From positions 29,767,191-29,831,190 of the forward strand of contig NC_088708.1 of assembly GCF_963576615.1 (NCBI RefSeq): a stretch of DNA of 64,000 bases, read 5' to 3'. The position numbers were made by a program, and so were the translations under genes. Positions 14,301 to 23,600 of this stretch are shown here, piece by piece (the first letter of the stretch is position 1; the number at the start of each line of letters is the position of its first letter). The notes beneath the pieces are model-generated. The model did no database searches and was not told the origin of the DNA. It worked only from the letters and a program-made list of their open reading frames with translations. The stretch comes from Watersipora subatra. Lineage: Eukaryota > Bryozoa > Gymnolaemata > Cheilostomatida > Watersiporidae.

Positions 14301-15465
14301 TTCAGTTTGGTATACCGACACTCTGACACCTGCACCAATAGATCGCTTCAAGTATTTCTGAATTATTGCGCGGTTACTTATTTTATGTACTTTGTTGACA
14401 CACCTGACAATCTCTAAGGGCAAACTAGATGTCAGGTTACTACATATTATATAGTGTATGATAGAGAGCATAGTAAGTCGCTTTCTCTCTCTCAAGTGTG
14501 GTGAAGGAAGAAGCTATACTTTTAAAGATAATCACGAGATTCTCGTTGTTGAAATTGAATTTGCACTGACTTAACATGTTATATAAAACAAAAATTTTTC
14601 AAATTCTTTATGTGATGTGTAATTTATGCTATTGGAGGTATACGTTATAGGAGCGTCTACTATAATTATTTTATGAGTCAGTAAAGTATGTTTAGAAATA
14701 CACTAAAGTTGTTTAATTCTTTTACAAACATTGCCTTTTGCAAGATCTATCTTTTGAATGCGTAAAAAAATGCTTGCCAAGAATTTATTTATTATTATGC
14801 CCTGACCAGATTGGTAGAAGATGGCACCTGAAGAAGGGAGTTGAGAAATTGCATGCAAAAAGCTCAAAAAATCACCAAAAAACTTCCGGGTGTGACTATG
14901 TTTAAAATACTGGTCAAGGTGTGAACAGAAAACGCCAAGTAAACTTCCGTATGACATGCGTAAAAAACCTGCTGGCTGCCACTGGTGCGGGTGGCGCGGC
15001 TGGATCACTTTGCTTGTCATCATCAGTTGATGAGGAAACTAGTAATTGTTCTGCAGCAGAACTGCTGCTAGATACTGTGACATTTGAGTCCAATTTATTT
15101 TTAGATGCTGCTTTAGAAATTGTCTTCTCTTGCTCTTTTCGTCGTTCAAATAGTGATCTCTGCAAAGCACACGCAACAGGTTATATTTTTAGCAGGAAAC
15201 AGTACACAACTGCACCATAAGACATCATATTTTTCAGCCAATGATGAATAGGTGGCATTTATCTACAACTTCTAAAAGAGAAATAGCCGGTATAAGATAA
15301 AACCATCTCTGAGTTGAGTAACATTTCTGTGATAACAAACTTTTGAGTGGGTATAAAAAACAATACGTGAGTTTAATAAGTGACAAAATATGCCTTATTG
15401 CTAGTAGAGTCGTCTTCTGTTTCCCAGTCATCATCAGAGAAAGAAGGCACAGTAAATTTAGCCAT
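833..15465 (-). CDS. ERCC1: ERCC1, DNA excision-repair protein (XPF partner), spliced
   Basis: ERCC1 pairs with XPF to form the nuclease that cuts 5' of lesions in nucleotide-excision repair and acts on interstrand crosslinks; ERCC1 itself is not catalytic. Exons in gene order (minus strand): 15394-15465, 14969-15159, 13102-13263, 12241-12322, one unplaced exon, 1309-1408, 1158-1229, 833-1033. Family signatures are [60 protein letters not shown] and [13 protein letters not shown]. The first set is the central XPA/DNA-binding domain and the last two form the tandem helix-hairpin-helix that binds XPF. Splice phases agree across all placed exons. The missing exon should be about 71-74 bases, entering in phase 0 and leaving in phase 2, and encode the LKELAK-type segment. 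The first exon is less certain because it needs a GC donor. The C-terminus runs about 27 residues past the usual end and is acidic. Confidence 0.93.
1158..1229 (-). CDS. ERCC1: ERCC1 exon, first helix-hairpin-helix
   Basis: Reads [20 protein letters not shown] plus SKFK, the first HhH hairpin with the near-invariant VNKTD. The exon is in phase 0 at both ends: acceptor TTTCAG, donor AAG|GTATAT. Confidence 0.95.
1309..1408 (-). CDS. ERCC1: ERCC1 exon, EEAGRYLE segment
   Basis: Reads [19 protein letters not shown] then [14 protein letters not shown], the linker between central and HhH domains, which is strongly conserved in ERCC1. It enters with one base of a codon left, so the preceding exon must end in phase 2. 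Donor CAG|GTAAAT. Confidence 0.95.
1552..1785 (+). other. Unassigned open frame inside the large ERCC1 intron
   Basis: An open frame that can extend back to about 1495 and ends at TAA 1783-1785. It contains [20 protein letters not shown] and [20 protein letters not shown]. The composition looks protein-like (many charged residues, few Leu/Phe runs) but no family is recognised and no convincing acceptor or start is visible. It could be a last exon of a nested plus-strand gene, a retrocopy fragment or chance. Confidence 0.2.
2412..3168. mobile_element. Tigger/pogo-like non-autonomous DNA element
   Basis: The ends are inverted repeats: CAGTGGAACCTCGGTTCTCG at 2412 and its complement with one change (CAGTGGAACCTTGGTTCTCG on the minus strand) ending at 3168. 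A further inverted match runs inside, with GTTCTCGACC / GTTCGAAAACC-like segments. The left flank is TA, the pogo/Tc1 target; the right flank is no longer an exact TA. No transposase remains in the roughly 757-bp body. Terminal ACAGT(G/C)(G/A)AACCTCG-type sequences are typical of Tigger-type elements. Confidence 0.75.
3985..4052. repeat. (TA)n microsatellite
   Basis: Near-continuous TA/TATACA dinucleotide array in the ERCC1 intron. The open frames over it are low-complexity artefacts. Confidence 0.9.
6530..7425. mobile_element. Dispersed DNA-transposon-like repeat, copy 1
   Basis: This segment and 38625-39466 are two diverged copies of one family. Shared blocks include TTTGAACGTCACCTCTAATA near the left end, GATTTTTACAAACCCATAATA, CTTCAGATTCATCCATAATG (ATGATA in copy 2) and a right end GAAATAGAGGTTTTATGGTA or its variant. 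The termini are imperfect inverted repeats of TACNGTAAA...CTATTTGAAC type. A minus-strand reading in both copies begins MDESED.., perhaps a relic of a transposase tail. Family not identified. Confidence 0.7.
8270..8312. repeat. (TA)n microsatellite
   Basis: TA dinucleotide run of about 40 bases. Confidence 0.9.
10163..10235 (-). mobile_element. Fragment of SINE family A
   Basis: The minus strand reads ..ACAATTATTCCTTAGTATGG CAAGGTGG.., matching the 5' half of the SINE copies at 27165 and 49148 (ACAATTATTCTATGCTATGG then CAAGGTG). Only this internal part remains. Confidence 0.5.
10483..10632 (-). other. Possible short first exon or element ORF in ERCC1 intron
   Basis: From ATG at 10630-10632 the minus strand reads [20 protein letters not shown] and [12 protein letters not shown], a hydrophilic start typical of a real N-terminus, before the frame becomes Ile/Leu-rich and AT-driven. 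No partner exon or family could be recognised, so this is only a candidate. Confidence 0.15.
11508..11903. repeat. 18-bp minisatellite carrying 22 AP-1 motifs
   Basis: Tandem unit AGTGAGTCACTGGTATCT, 22 copies, with few changes (TAGTATCT once, TATTTAG twice, CTCGTG once). Every copy keeps TGAGTCAC, so the consensus AP-1 heptamer TGAGTCA occurs 22 times. The array is about 340 bases from the ERCC1 exon at 12241-12322, on its intronic 3' side. The SHWYLV repeat frame across it is an artefact of the 18-bp period. Confidence 0.95.
12075..12144. mobile_element. Short hairpin element related to the 6.5-kb repeat family
   Basis: TACCGTAAAACTTCTAATTG begins a 70-bp hairpin. Arms AAAACTTCTAATTGAACGCC and its complement differ at one position, and the centre CCTCTATTAGAGG is itself palindromic. 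The TACCGTAAAA end and TTGAACGCCA motif match the termini of the repeat at 6530-7425, so it is probably a miniature derivative. It lies about 100 bases from the ERCC1 exon at 12241. Confidence 0.65.
12241..12322 (-). CDS. ERCC1: ERCC1 exon, central domain (second half)
   Basis: Reads [20 protein letters not shown] then LLVQVDT, matching the NYIH..RL..LG..F.LR.LLVQVD block of ERCC1. One base completes a codon from the previous exon, and the exon ends in phase 0 at ACA|GTGAGT. Acceptor TTAATTGTTGTAG. Confidence 0.96.
13102..13263 (-). CDS. ERCC1: ERCC1 exon, central domain (first half)
   Basis: Reads [20 protein letters not shown], then [19 protein letters not shown] and [13 protein letters not shown]. 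The GNP.LK..RNVPWEF core is diagnostic for ERCC1 and forms the XPA-binding and DNA-binding groove. Acceptor TATTCCACTCCTAG, donor CAACAG|GTAGGG, phase 2 at both ends. Confidence 0.97.
14969..15159 (-). CDS. ERCC1: ERCC1 second exon, low-complexity N-terminal linker
   Basis: Reads [20 protein letters not shown], then a Ser-rich stretch and [18 protein letters not shown]. It is not conserved in sequence, as expected for the disordered ERCC1 N-terminus. It is assigned by phase: the acceptor TGCTTTGCAG opens in phase 0 and the donor AGCAG|GTTTTT leaves phase 2, exactly what the next exon needs. The donor is weak. Confidence 0.7.
15394..15465 (-). CDS. ERCC1: Candidate ERCC1 first coding exon (GC donor)
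   Basis: ATG at 15463-15465 opens [20 protein letters not shown] then TSNK, resembling the KF.IP..DD start of some ERCC1 proteins. To join the next exon in phase it must splice at AATAAG|GCATAT, a GC-AG intron; the open frame otherwise stops at TAA soon after. An alternative is a GT donor at TTTT|GTCACT, which is poor and out of phase. Confidence 0.5.
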
Positions 15466-16676
15466 CAATCAGTCTTGTTCATGTCAATAGATCTCTACAA
15501 CCAACATTTCAAATCATATACAGATGTGAATGAAGTAATAACCCTAGAACATTTCTTGATTTAGATATACAATGGCAAATAAGATGTAAATAAACAACTA
15601 GTGGTACAACTAGCGAATATGTACTATAACAACGCATATAGTAAGTTCAACATCAATTTAATACACAAGTTGGTGCTTGGGTATTAATAAAACCTAAAGT
15701 GGTTTGTTGAGATCTTAGAATAAGGTTTTTTATGGAGAAATCTGCAGCGTTTTAGTTGTGTATTTTTTGAAAAAGGGTAACTGCTATAAAGTAAAAAGGC
15801 AGAGACTTGAAAAGAGTTTTACATTAGACATCATACAACAATTTAAAGATACAATTGGCAACTGCACCAACTTACAATCTTTAGAGGCAACAATGTTTGA
15901 AGGTCACAGACAATTAGTCAAACTTGAGTGAGACATTTATCTACGGAATCTAAAAAAATAAATGTGAGTTTGAGAGCGTTAAAGAATAAAAGATACATCT
16001 GTGATTTGAAATAAAAACTAGATAAAGTAATCACAGAATGACTAAGCTTTGTTGACTGACAACAAGTGGCACACATATGTTGGAGATTGGTTTTAGATAA
16101 AGAGAGTTTATCAGACTATTCAGACAGTTATTACTGAAAAGAGAAAATGGTATTATTACATATATATTAATAAAATGATCACGTGCAAAAGTAGACAAAT
16201 GTGGTAAGTGTGCAAAAATGAGTCGAACATGTTATGTCATAAATAAGTAGAGACAATACAACAAACGCTTTAGTTTGAAGCTTCACAGAACCACGTGTGG
16301 TGATAAGGGTATATCTAATAAAAATTAAATAAGATAAGTATTGAAATAAAGAACATAAAAAATCAATTTTTAGATTGCAAACTGCAAATAGAACAAAAAA
16401 AACTTTTGAATAATCAACAAACAGAGCAAATTTGCTTATAAAATAAAACACAACAAAAATTAACAGTTCAGTGTAGGTACTCTAATTGGTTAGTAACATA
16501 TTTTAAACGAGATGTTGCTAAAAGAATGTTTAAAAAACAGATAAACTTTTAACTTATGTATAAAGCAGCGGCTTGAACCATATGGATGTATTCAACCCTG
16601 CACAGATTGTATGTAAACTCATAAAACCTTTTGTAAGAAATATGCATATATTTTATAAAAGTTATAAAAAGGTTAT

Positions 16677-16774
16677 AACGTACGTGGTTTGGTAAGGCAG
16701 TCTTACGAGTTTGGTTTATAAAGGTTATCAAATAAACCAAGCCCGTAAGACTGCCTTACCAAACCACGTACGTT
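16677..16774. repeat. Perfect 31-bp inverted repeat, 36-bp loop
   Basis: The left arm at 16677-16707 (AACGTACGTGGTTTGGTAAG...) is the exact complement of 16744-16774. Beyond the perfect part the inner sequence TTTGGTTTAT / ATAAACCAAG pairs again after mismatches, so the full stem is about 40 bp. It lies in the ERCC1-THR intergenic region. It could be a foldback element, a cruciform or a small-RNA hairpin. Confidence 0.9.
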
Positions 16775-17009
16775 CAATTAAATGCATTTGGCTATCGTAA
16801 ATGCCAATACATGATGGGACGAAACGACTAAGATGTCAGAAAATTATTACAATATTGATCTTCATTGCAAATATTTATAAAAAGTTTCGATTATAATGTA
16901 TATGAGACTACCTGAAAGAATAAAAATGATTACGACTAGCGAGTATTCCTTACAACTGGTAAAACCGTTGGCGTAAAAACTGAGCGTGCAGCAGTAGCGC
17001 ATTATTTTT

Positions 17010-17021
17010 TGACCTTGACCT
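17010..17021 (-). promoter_or_regulatory. DR0 nuclear-receptor half-site pair upstream of THR
   Basis: The plus strand reads TGACCTTGACCT, so the minus strand is AGGTCAAGGTCA: two perfect AGGTCA half-sites with no spacer. TCAAGGTCA inside it also fits the extended half-site of ERR/FTZ-F1-type receptors. It lies about 490 bases before the THR start codon. A variant half-site TGAGGTTAA follows at 17027-17035. Confidence 0.6.
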
Positions 17022-17512
17022 CAAAATTAACCTCAGCCATGTTGGTGCTTTCCGTTAAATTCAGCTGTTCGCAGAAAACTCTGTCTGCGCTTCGTGTTAG
17101 CGAGAACCCATGCTATGTGTGTAAAGATTCCGAGTGTCACTGACATTCCCTGTTACATAATTGAAAAGACTGCTCCATAAACGCTTTTGAGGGGTGACAC
17201 CTCAAATATAAATGCGAAACAAAATTTAAAACTTTAAATGAAAATTTAGGTAAAACAAGCTTTATAAATAAAAATTTTACAGAGCATTTCATCAATTTAT
17301 TTATTATAAATAAACAAAAAGCATGTAAGTATTTCAATATATCATGCACGTTTAGAAAATATAATATACTTACCACCCCTTTAATCTAACTTCAAGTGTA
17401 TGGCATACAAAACCAAAATAAATGCCGCTGATAATCAGTAATGTTCATGAATCACAAATGAAATGATAGCATCCTAAAGCAAAGAAAAATTAAGCGTGGA
17501 AGTAAATGAAAA

Positions 17513-17696
17513 ATGGCCAGTGAGGGCGTTTCTCAAGCTGTGTCACAAGTTGTGGCAGCACCCATGACTCTACAAATGACAGCTAGCGGCACTTCATTTA
17601 ATAACAACAATACTTTTTCTCAGCATAACTCGAATATGGTTGAGCCAGTCGACTGTCCACCTACAAAGATGGAAACTAGCGCAAAGCGACTAAAAG
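17513..17696 (+). CDS. THR: THR exon 1, A/B region
   Basis: ATG at 17513 opens [20 protein letters not shown], a Ser/Asn/Gln-rich activation-type region ending [20 protein letters not shown]. Donor AAAAG|GTAACA leaves phase 1, which fits both possible acceptors of exon 2. A/B regions are not conserved, so the link to exon 2 across a 9-kb intron is inferred. Confidence 0.7.
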
Positions 17697-20600
17697 GTAA
17701 CATCTAATGCAGATAAATATATACTGTTCTATATATATATATATATTTAAATAGATTGGATCGATTTCTGAAATTTTTAATTCTTTTTCATTTCGTAAAA
17801 ATGTTTACAGTTTTTGTCATTTGCATATTGCTGAGGTTTTGTACCTTTTAACAGATCATCTGTATTGGATACTTACAGCTGCTCATCCAGAAACTTATGG
17901 CCAAATAGTTATACTCTTGCTTTGGATAGTGAAAAAGTTTTATTTATGCGAAGGGAACGCTGAGTTGTATAATGTTATATTTTCAAAAAGCAGTTAAAAC
18001 CAGGAATCATGAGTTCTTCAGCTGATATTCACATATTCTCCATATTGGGCTCCTGAAAACTTCGACTTCATAGATATAATATTTTTTACTGTCGCAGCTT
18101 TTAGTTGAGTGATTAATTAAACAGTAGTAAAAACATCTAAAAAGGATTAAGTAATCTGGTATTCTAATGAAATACTTTTTTATATGATAGTTCTTCTATT
18201 TGCTGAGCTGAGCAACAATAATAAACATATCTAAAAGTACTTACGATGACAACCTTTAGTAAAGTATGATTTATTCCGGAACAGTTTTTGTTCCGGCAGC
18301 AGCTGTTCATGTCAGCTGAAACTACAAAACTTTTTTACCGTTGTTACCGTAAAGTGAAACTGTGTCAATTTTTAAACCTATGACACGCTGGCGTTCTCAA
18401 GAGAGGTGAGAACCTGAGGATGGTATGCAGTATAATATGATAATTTTCAAACATATAATATCACTTGCTACAGCACGCAAAAAATTTGAAAAAGATTATT
18501 TTGGATCCACAGGGTTAAAAATAAAATAACTGAGAAAATACTATAAATTTAAACAATTATGATATTGCATGTTTTTGTTTTCATATCACGAGTAATATTA
18601 TTCTTAACTTAGCAGTCAATATTCAGTCCTTGCCATATAATTCTACTTGACCTCACTCTTTATCATACGGTTTTCTCTGTTTCCTGTTCTGTTGACCTGT
18701 TGACCTGAACATCCTTTAATTTAGATATTAAACGTGCAGCCACTTCTTAATATCTGTCACCAGAAATTCATAATTTTGAAGTTGAAGCGGCGTAAGATGC
18801 TTGTAGAAAAAAGTTTATTAAATAAACTTTTTTCTACATTTTGAAATTTTCAAAATGATTTAAAACTTCTTTTCTTCTTTTACCACGAGTCGCTCTATTT
18901 TGAATTTTAAAAATTTAAGTCAACATTGAGTTAAACAATGCGTTGATCATATTTCAGTATTTTATTGAATGGGTGAAATACAAACATAAGAGGCAAGCTA
19001 GCACCCATGCTAATAACCATCGTCTCTCAACTATAGCGGTATGAGGTCTTTCCTCAGCTTCTGTCTAGGCGTGAGGCTGCTGGGAGGTCATACCCTCTCC
19101 CATTACATAACCTCATTATATAAGAACAATCCGCATGGCTAGACTGTGACCTCTGAAGGCGATTTTGCTGAGGAGAAGTGCTATAAAATAAAACACAAAT
19201 CTCTTGGTTTCAAGGCTAAGACTAAATACACCGTTGTACTGAACAGAGGCTAACAATCAGAGACCAATGACCCCAGTGGGTCACGGTATGACGCCTCAAC
19301 AGTCTATAATTGTTATACAGTTTATTGACCAGTATAGCCTTAGTCTCCTCAGCCATCTGGGCTGTATTCTCTTCAACAAGCTCCTCTTGAAAAACCGTTA
19401 TGGTCTCAAGGTATTTTCGTGATGAATCACTGCGGTGGGGTGTGAGCTTAGCTGAGAATCTATTCACAAGTTTGAGGATGTTTAAAGTTTCACTTTTTCT
19501 ACAAAAACATGATTCGGGCTATAGGTTGTTTAAGATTTCCCCTTTCAGTTTAATTCCTTTTGTTAGCAAATTGTTTGGTATCAGGTTAGCATCTCACCTG
19601 TGGAAATCTCAAAAAGAATTTATACATGTATAAGATAGTTATTTAAAATAATCAGCTATTTAAAATAACTAATTACATGCATTTAAAATAATCAATCCTT
19701 TAAAGATCAATTACTTAAAATAAATTAAATCGATATTTTGAAATGAAATAGTTTTACTGGAGTTTTGAATACTTATTATGTTTTATTCTTGTAAAGGGAT
19801 CGCTGAGTTTTACAATGTAATATTTTTACAATCAATTAAAGCCAGTAATAATGATCAGCCCATATTCACATATTCTCCATAATGGGCTCCTGAATATCTC
19901 GATCTTCTAGAGGCAATATTTTTTACTGTAGTTGCTTTTAGCTGAGTGATTGATTAACTAATAGTAAAAATATCTAAAAAGTTTCTAGTAATTTAGTATT
20001 CTAATAAAATACTTTTTATTTGATAGTTCTTCGGAACAATTTTTATTCTGGCAGCATCTATACATATCAGCTGAAACTATAATCCTTTGTTTATCTCGCG
20101 AAAAATGAAAAACTGTGACGCTTTCTAAACCTATCAATTCAGTTGATATAAGCTATTGGTTTATTGATTACAGAGAAATGAAAAGATAAGGACATATTTA
20201 TTGTTGGCTATTCAGATAGATAATACGAGAACACTTCTTTGTTCTACTTATTTAATTTAATGCTCTTATCTATGATCACCCCAACATACGAATTACCCAA
20301 AATGCAGTGTAAAATTTGAGTAAGTATTCAACTCTACATCCAAAATAATGTTAAGCATGATTTTTGAAATTTCCCAAAACATTGCAGTTTTATAAGTGAA
20401 AATGAAGAAGCAGGTGAAAGTTAAAACTAGGTTATGAAAAACTATAAAAAATAATAATAGAAATATATATAAACTTTATCTAGTTTAGTTGTCTAGTCTA
20501 AGCTCGAGCAAGTTAAACCGTGTATCGCTACCTTAGAACCAACATATCACTAAACCTAAGCTTCCACTTTTATATCTCCAAAAGAAAATAACAATAAAAA

Positions 20601-23600
20601 CATTTTTTATTGGCTATTAGCACCATGACAGCTTCACATGCCATGAGAGATTGTCAGGAGTGCCAATAAAGCACAGAGAATAAGTATGTGCGCAATTATT
20701 CCCAAACTCTGGAAGGCGAATAATCGGCGCGGGTGGCTATGTTGCAGTTTTGTCTCCTTTTCCCAACCTCCAACTGTAGCTTCGGACAGATGAGTGGACA
20801 GATGGGTGGACAGACGGGTGGACAGACGGGTGGACAGATGGGTGGACAGACGAGTGGACAGACGGGTGGACAGACGGGTGGACAGACGGGTGGACAGACG
20901 GGTAGACAAACGGGTGGACAGACGGGTGGACAGACGGGTAGACATACGGGTGGACAGACGGGTGGACAGACGGGTAGACATACGGGTAGACAGACGGGTG
21001 GACAGACGGGTGGACAGACGGGTGGACAGACGGGCACAGCTCTTACTATAGTTAAAAGTACATGTAGTTTTTGCTTAGCAGTTTAATGGAAAATACACAA
21101 CCCTTTAAGTTGCATTAGTCTATAGTGCTATAGTCTATTCAGAAGATGTGGCAGGCCTGAGAGATGTAATACGGATTAAACAAATTACAGGTTAATAAGA
21201 TAAGAATATTCCCTTCAGCGTACAACCATTTTAATACACGAAGTAGATGGTAAAATAAATTAACTTTGTACATTTGTATGTATTTGTAAGGTTTGTCTAT
21301 ATGTGAAGCTACATGTAATTGAACCTTGCTTTACATAAAGTCATAACTTCCCATAGCAGACATAGCAGAAATAGCAAACATAGCAGACAGTTATCTAGAT
21401 GTGCATATCTAGCGATATTCAAACATACTGGGCGCTTTGTGTTTTATTTTATCAGTCAGTAAAAATATAATATTAAGCAAAAAATAAATGCAGTTACAGT
21501 ACTAATAAAAAAATGAAATATTTATTTTTACGCAAGTAAGGCAAGGCCCACATGCGCAGTAGCAATGCAGTTAATTGAAGCGCTGGGCCCACAGACATTT
21601 GCATAACTCAGTGATAAAAATAACATTCACCATGTCAGTAAAATTAGGAAAGTAGGCTGGTTTTGATTAATTTAGGTTTGAAGATGTGATTGCGCCAAAT
21701 TTTAGTTGATTTTAACAGAACGTATCAATGTTTTTCTATCATTTGAAATGTGTTGTTTGTTGTTTTAGTCAATCTCACTGTCAATATATTTGAAGATTAA
21801 AATCGACAAATATTGATCGCAGCAAAAACGCTAAAAAGAAGATGTGCCCAAACTTGCCTAAAATGATGTATATAGTGAGAAGGCCCGTCACTATTTCTCT
21901 TATTCACATTGACTATTGCGGTAAAAGTCTCGTCCTAAGCCGCTTTATTGGCATATATTTTATTTTGTATTTGCTCATAGTTGCTAAAATAAATTTTTTA
22001 ATCTAGCTACAGAGACATTATTATAAATGTCTCAAACGCCTCAAACAAGGGAAATTAAAAATTTGTCATATTAGTTTCTTCTAAATTCTGTGTAAACATC
22101 TGAGTACTAACTACGATTCTTCCAGTAATTAGGTTAACTTATATCATCGCAGCCTTTGTATCAGCGAAGTTCTCAGTTGCTACCCATACCGGAAACTAGT
22201 TACTAGATAAAAAAGCAAGCTGCATCTTTGAAAAGTCTACGTTTGAATATATGGTGAAACTCTCTGCATCCCTAAACAAGTCATGTATATTCAACGTCAG
22301 TTTCTTTGAAATTAATTGACCCACTGATTCTGGCAAAGGGTTAATAAAGCCATTCTTGCACCTGGTTGGTGGTTTGTGGCGTGAAATCACCTGTTTTCAC
22401 TTAGTAGTGTGAAGCATGCAGCATAACATTTTTTGAATAGCTCTTAATATTTGGTCGTTGGGATTGAGTGGAGCTATGCAAAAGTACTTGTCAAAACAGC
22501 TCTGATTACACTTCATAAATCCATCTATCAAACAAGATTTTGGCACAGGGCAACGAGGTTATGATGTATTCAGTATATTTTGCAAATCATGTTTTGCATT
22601 ATCCTCAACATTATTATTTTATGATATAAATTTTACAAGCCAAAAAATTTTCATCTTAGCAAAAAGTTTTCATTGAAAACATATATCTAAGCTGTGGCCA
22701 CTAACATAGTTTCAACTCATATAATAGGACAAATTACTCTGCTGCAGTAGACTCAAACTCTGTATGTATCGTATCTGGATATTCCTCTTTATCTTTAGTC
22801 CTAAAATATGCAGCTCTCACTATGTTGTATATGTGGTTTGGTAGTGATCACAACTCTGCTCTTATAAGTCCTAGGTTCAAAATACAAATGATCTGTACGT
22901 GCATGATTTCCTATGTAGATGCTAATTTTCTGATGCTCAGAAATCTCTGAGTCACATTCGCTCGAACTTGAAGCCATATTTAAATTCTGTAGTTCGTCAA
23001 TAAAACGCCTTGAATTCGTAAATCTTCTAATGACAAGAATCTTCAAGATCACAGACAACGCGTTTTATTAGCAATAATATTTATTATGACCTATATAAAC
23101 ATTTCATGCTGACTATTGGCTAAAGAAGAGATCGTATATTTATCGCTCACGGACTCTTCATATACGCTCACTATACATGCCACGAATAAAGCACCCGCTC
23201 AAATCTGAGTGTTTCAAAAAAATGATCTGATTCAAACACTTATATCTCTGGACAGGGTTAGTCTACAAAGACAAAAATAATGTCAAATTGTAGCTGATGT
23301 TTTAGCCTTCTATTGGTCATTATTTCATTTGATCGACTACAATGGTGCAATCACATTTTTAACAAGTGGCTCTTGACATTTCTTTTAAAGGTTGACTTGC
23401 AACAAAATTCCCATTACAGTTATTTGGTATCAGAAGATTCACCATGTCTTACTCTGCTGTGTTGTAGGTGCAAAATATGTGGAAATGTGATTACAAGCTC
23501 TTAAAAGCTCAAAAACCAATAGTTCACCGCATCCATCACAAAAATGCTGTAGATCGGAATCCCTTTTCAAAACGGCTCAAATGGGACATAGATAAACACG

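Larger units (their letters stand above)
15466..17512. other. Divergent intergenic region between ERCC1 and THR
   Basis: About 2 kb between the two start codons, so it probably holds both promoters. It contains a long perfect hairpin at 16677-16774 and a DR0 nuclear-receptor site at 17010-17021. No further coding frame is convincing, and no TATA box can be assigned in such AT-rich sequence. Confidence 0.6.

Noticed and set aside
20634..21086. Four long repetitive open frames (CPPV, STRL, GGQT and DRRV repeats) on both strands
   Set aside because: They are the frames of a 12-bp minisatellite without stops; there are no splice sites or other domains.
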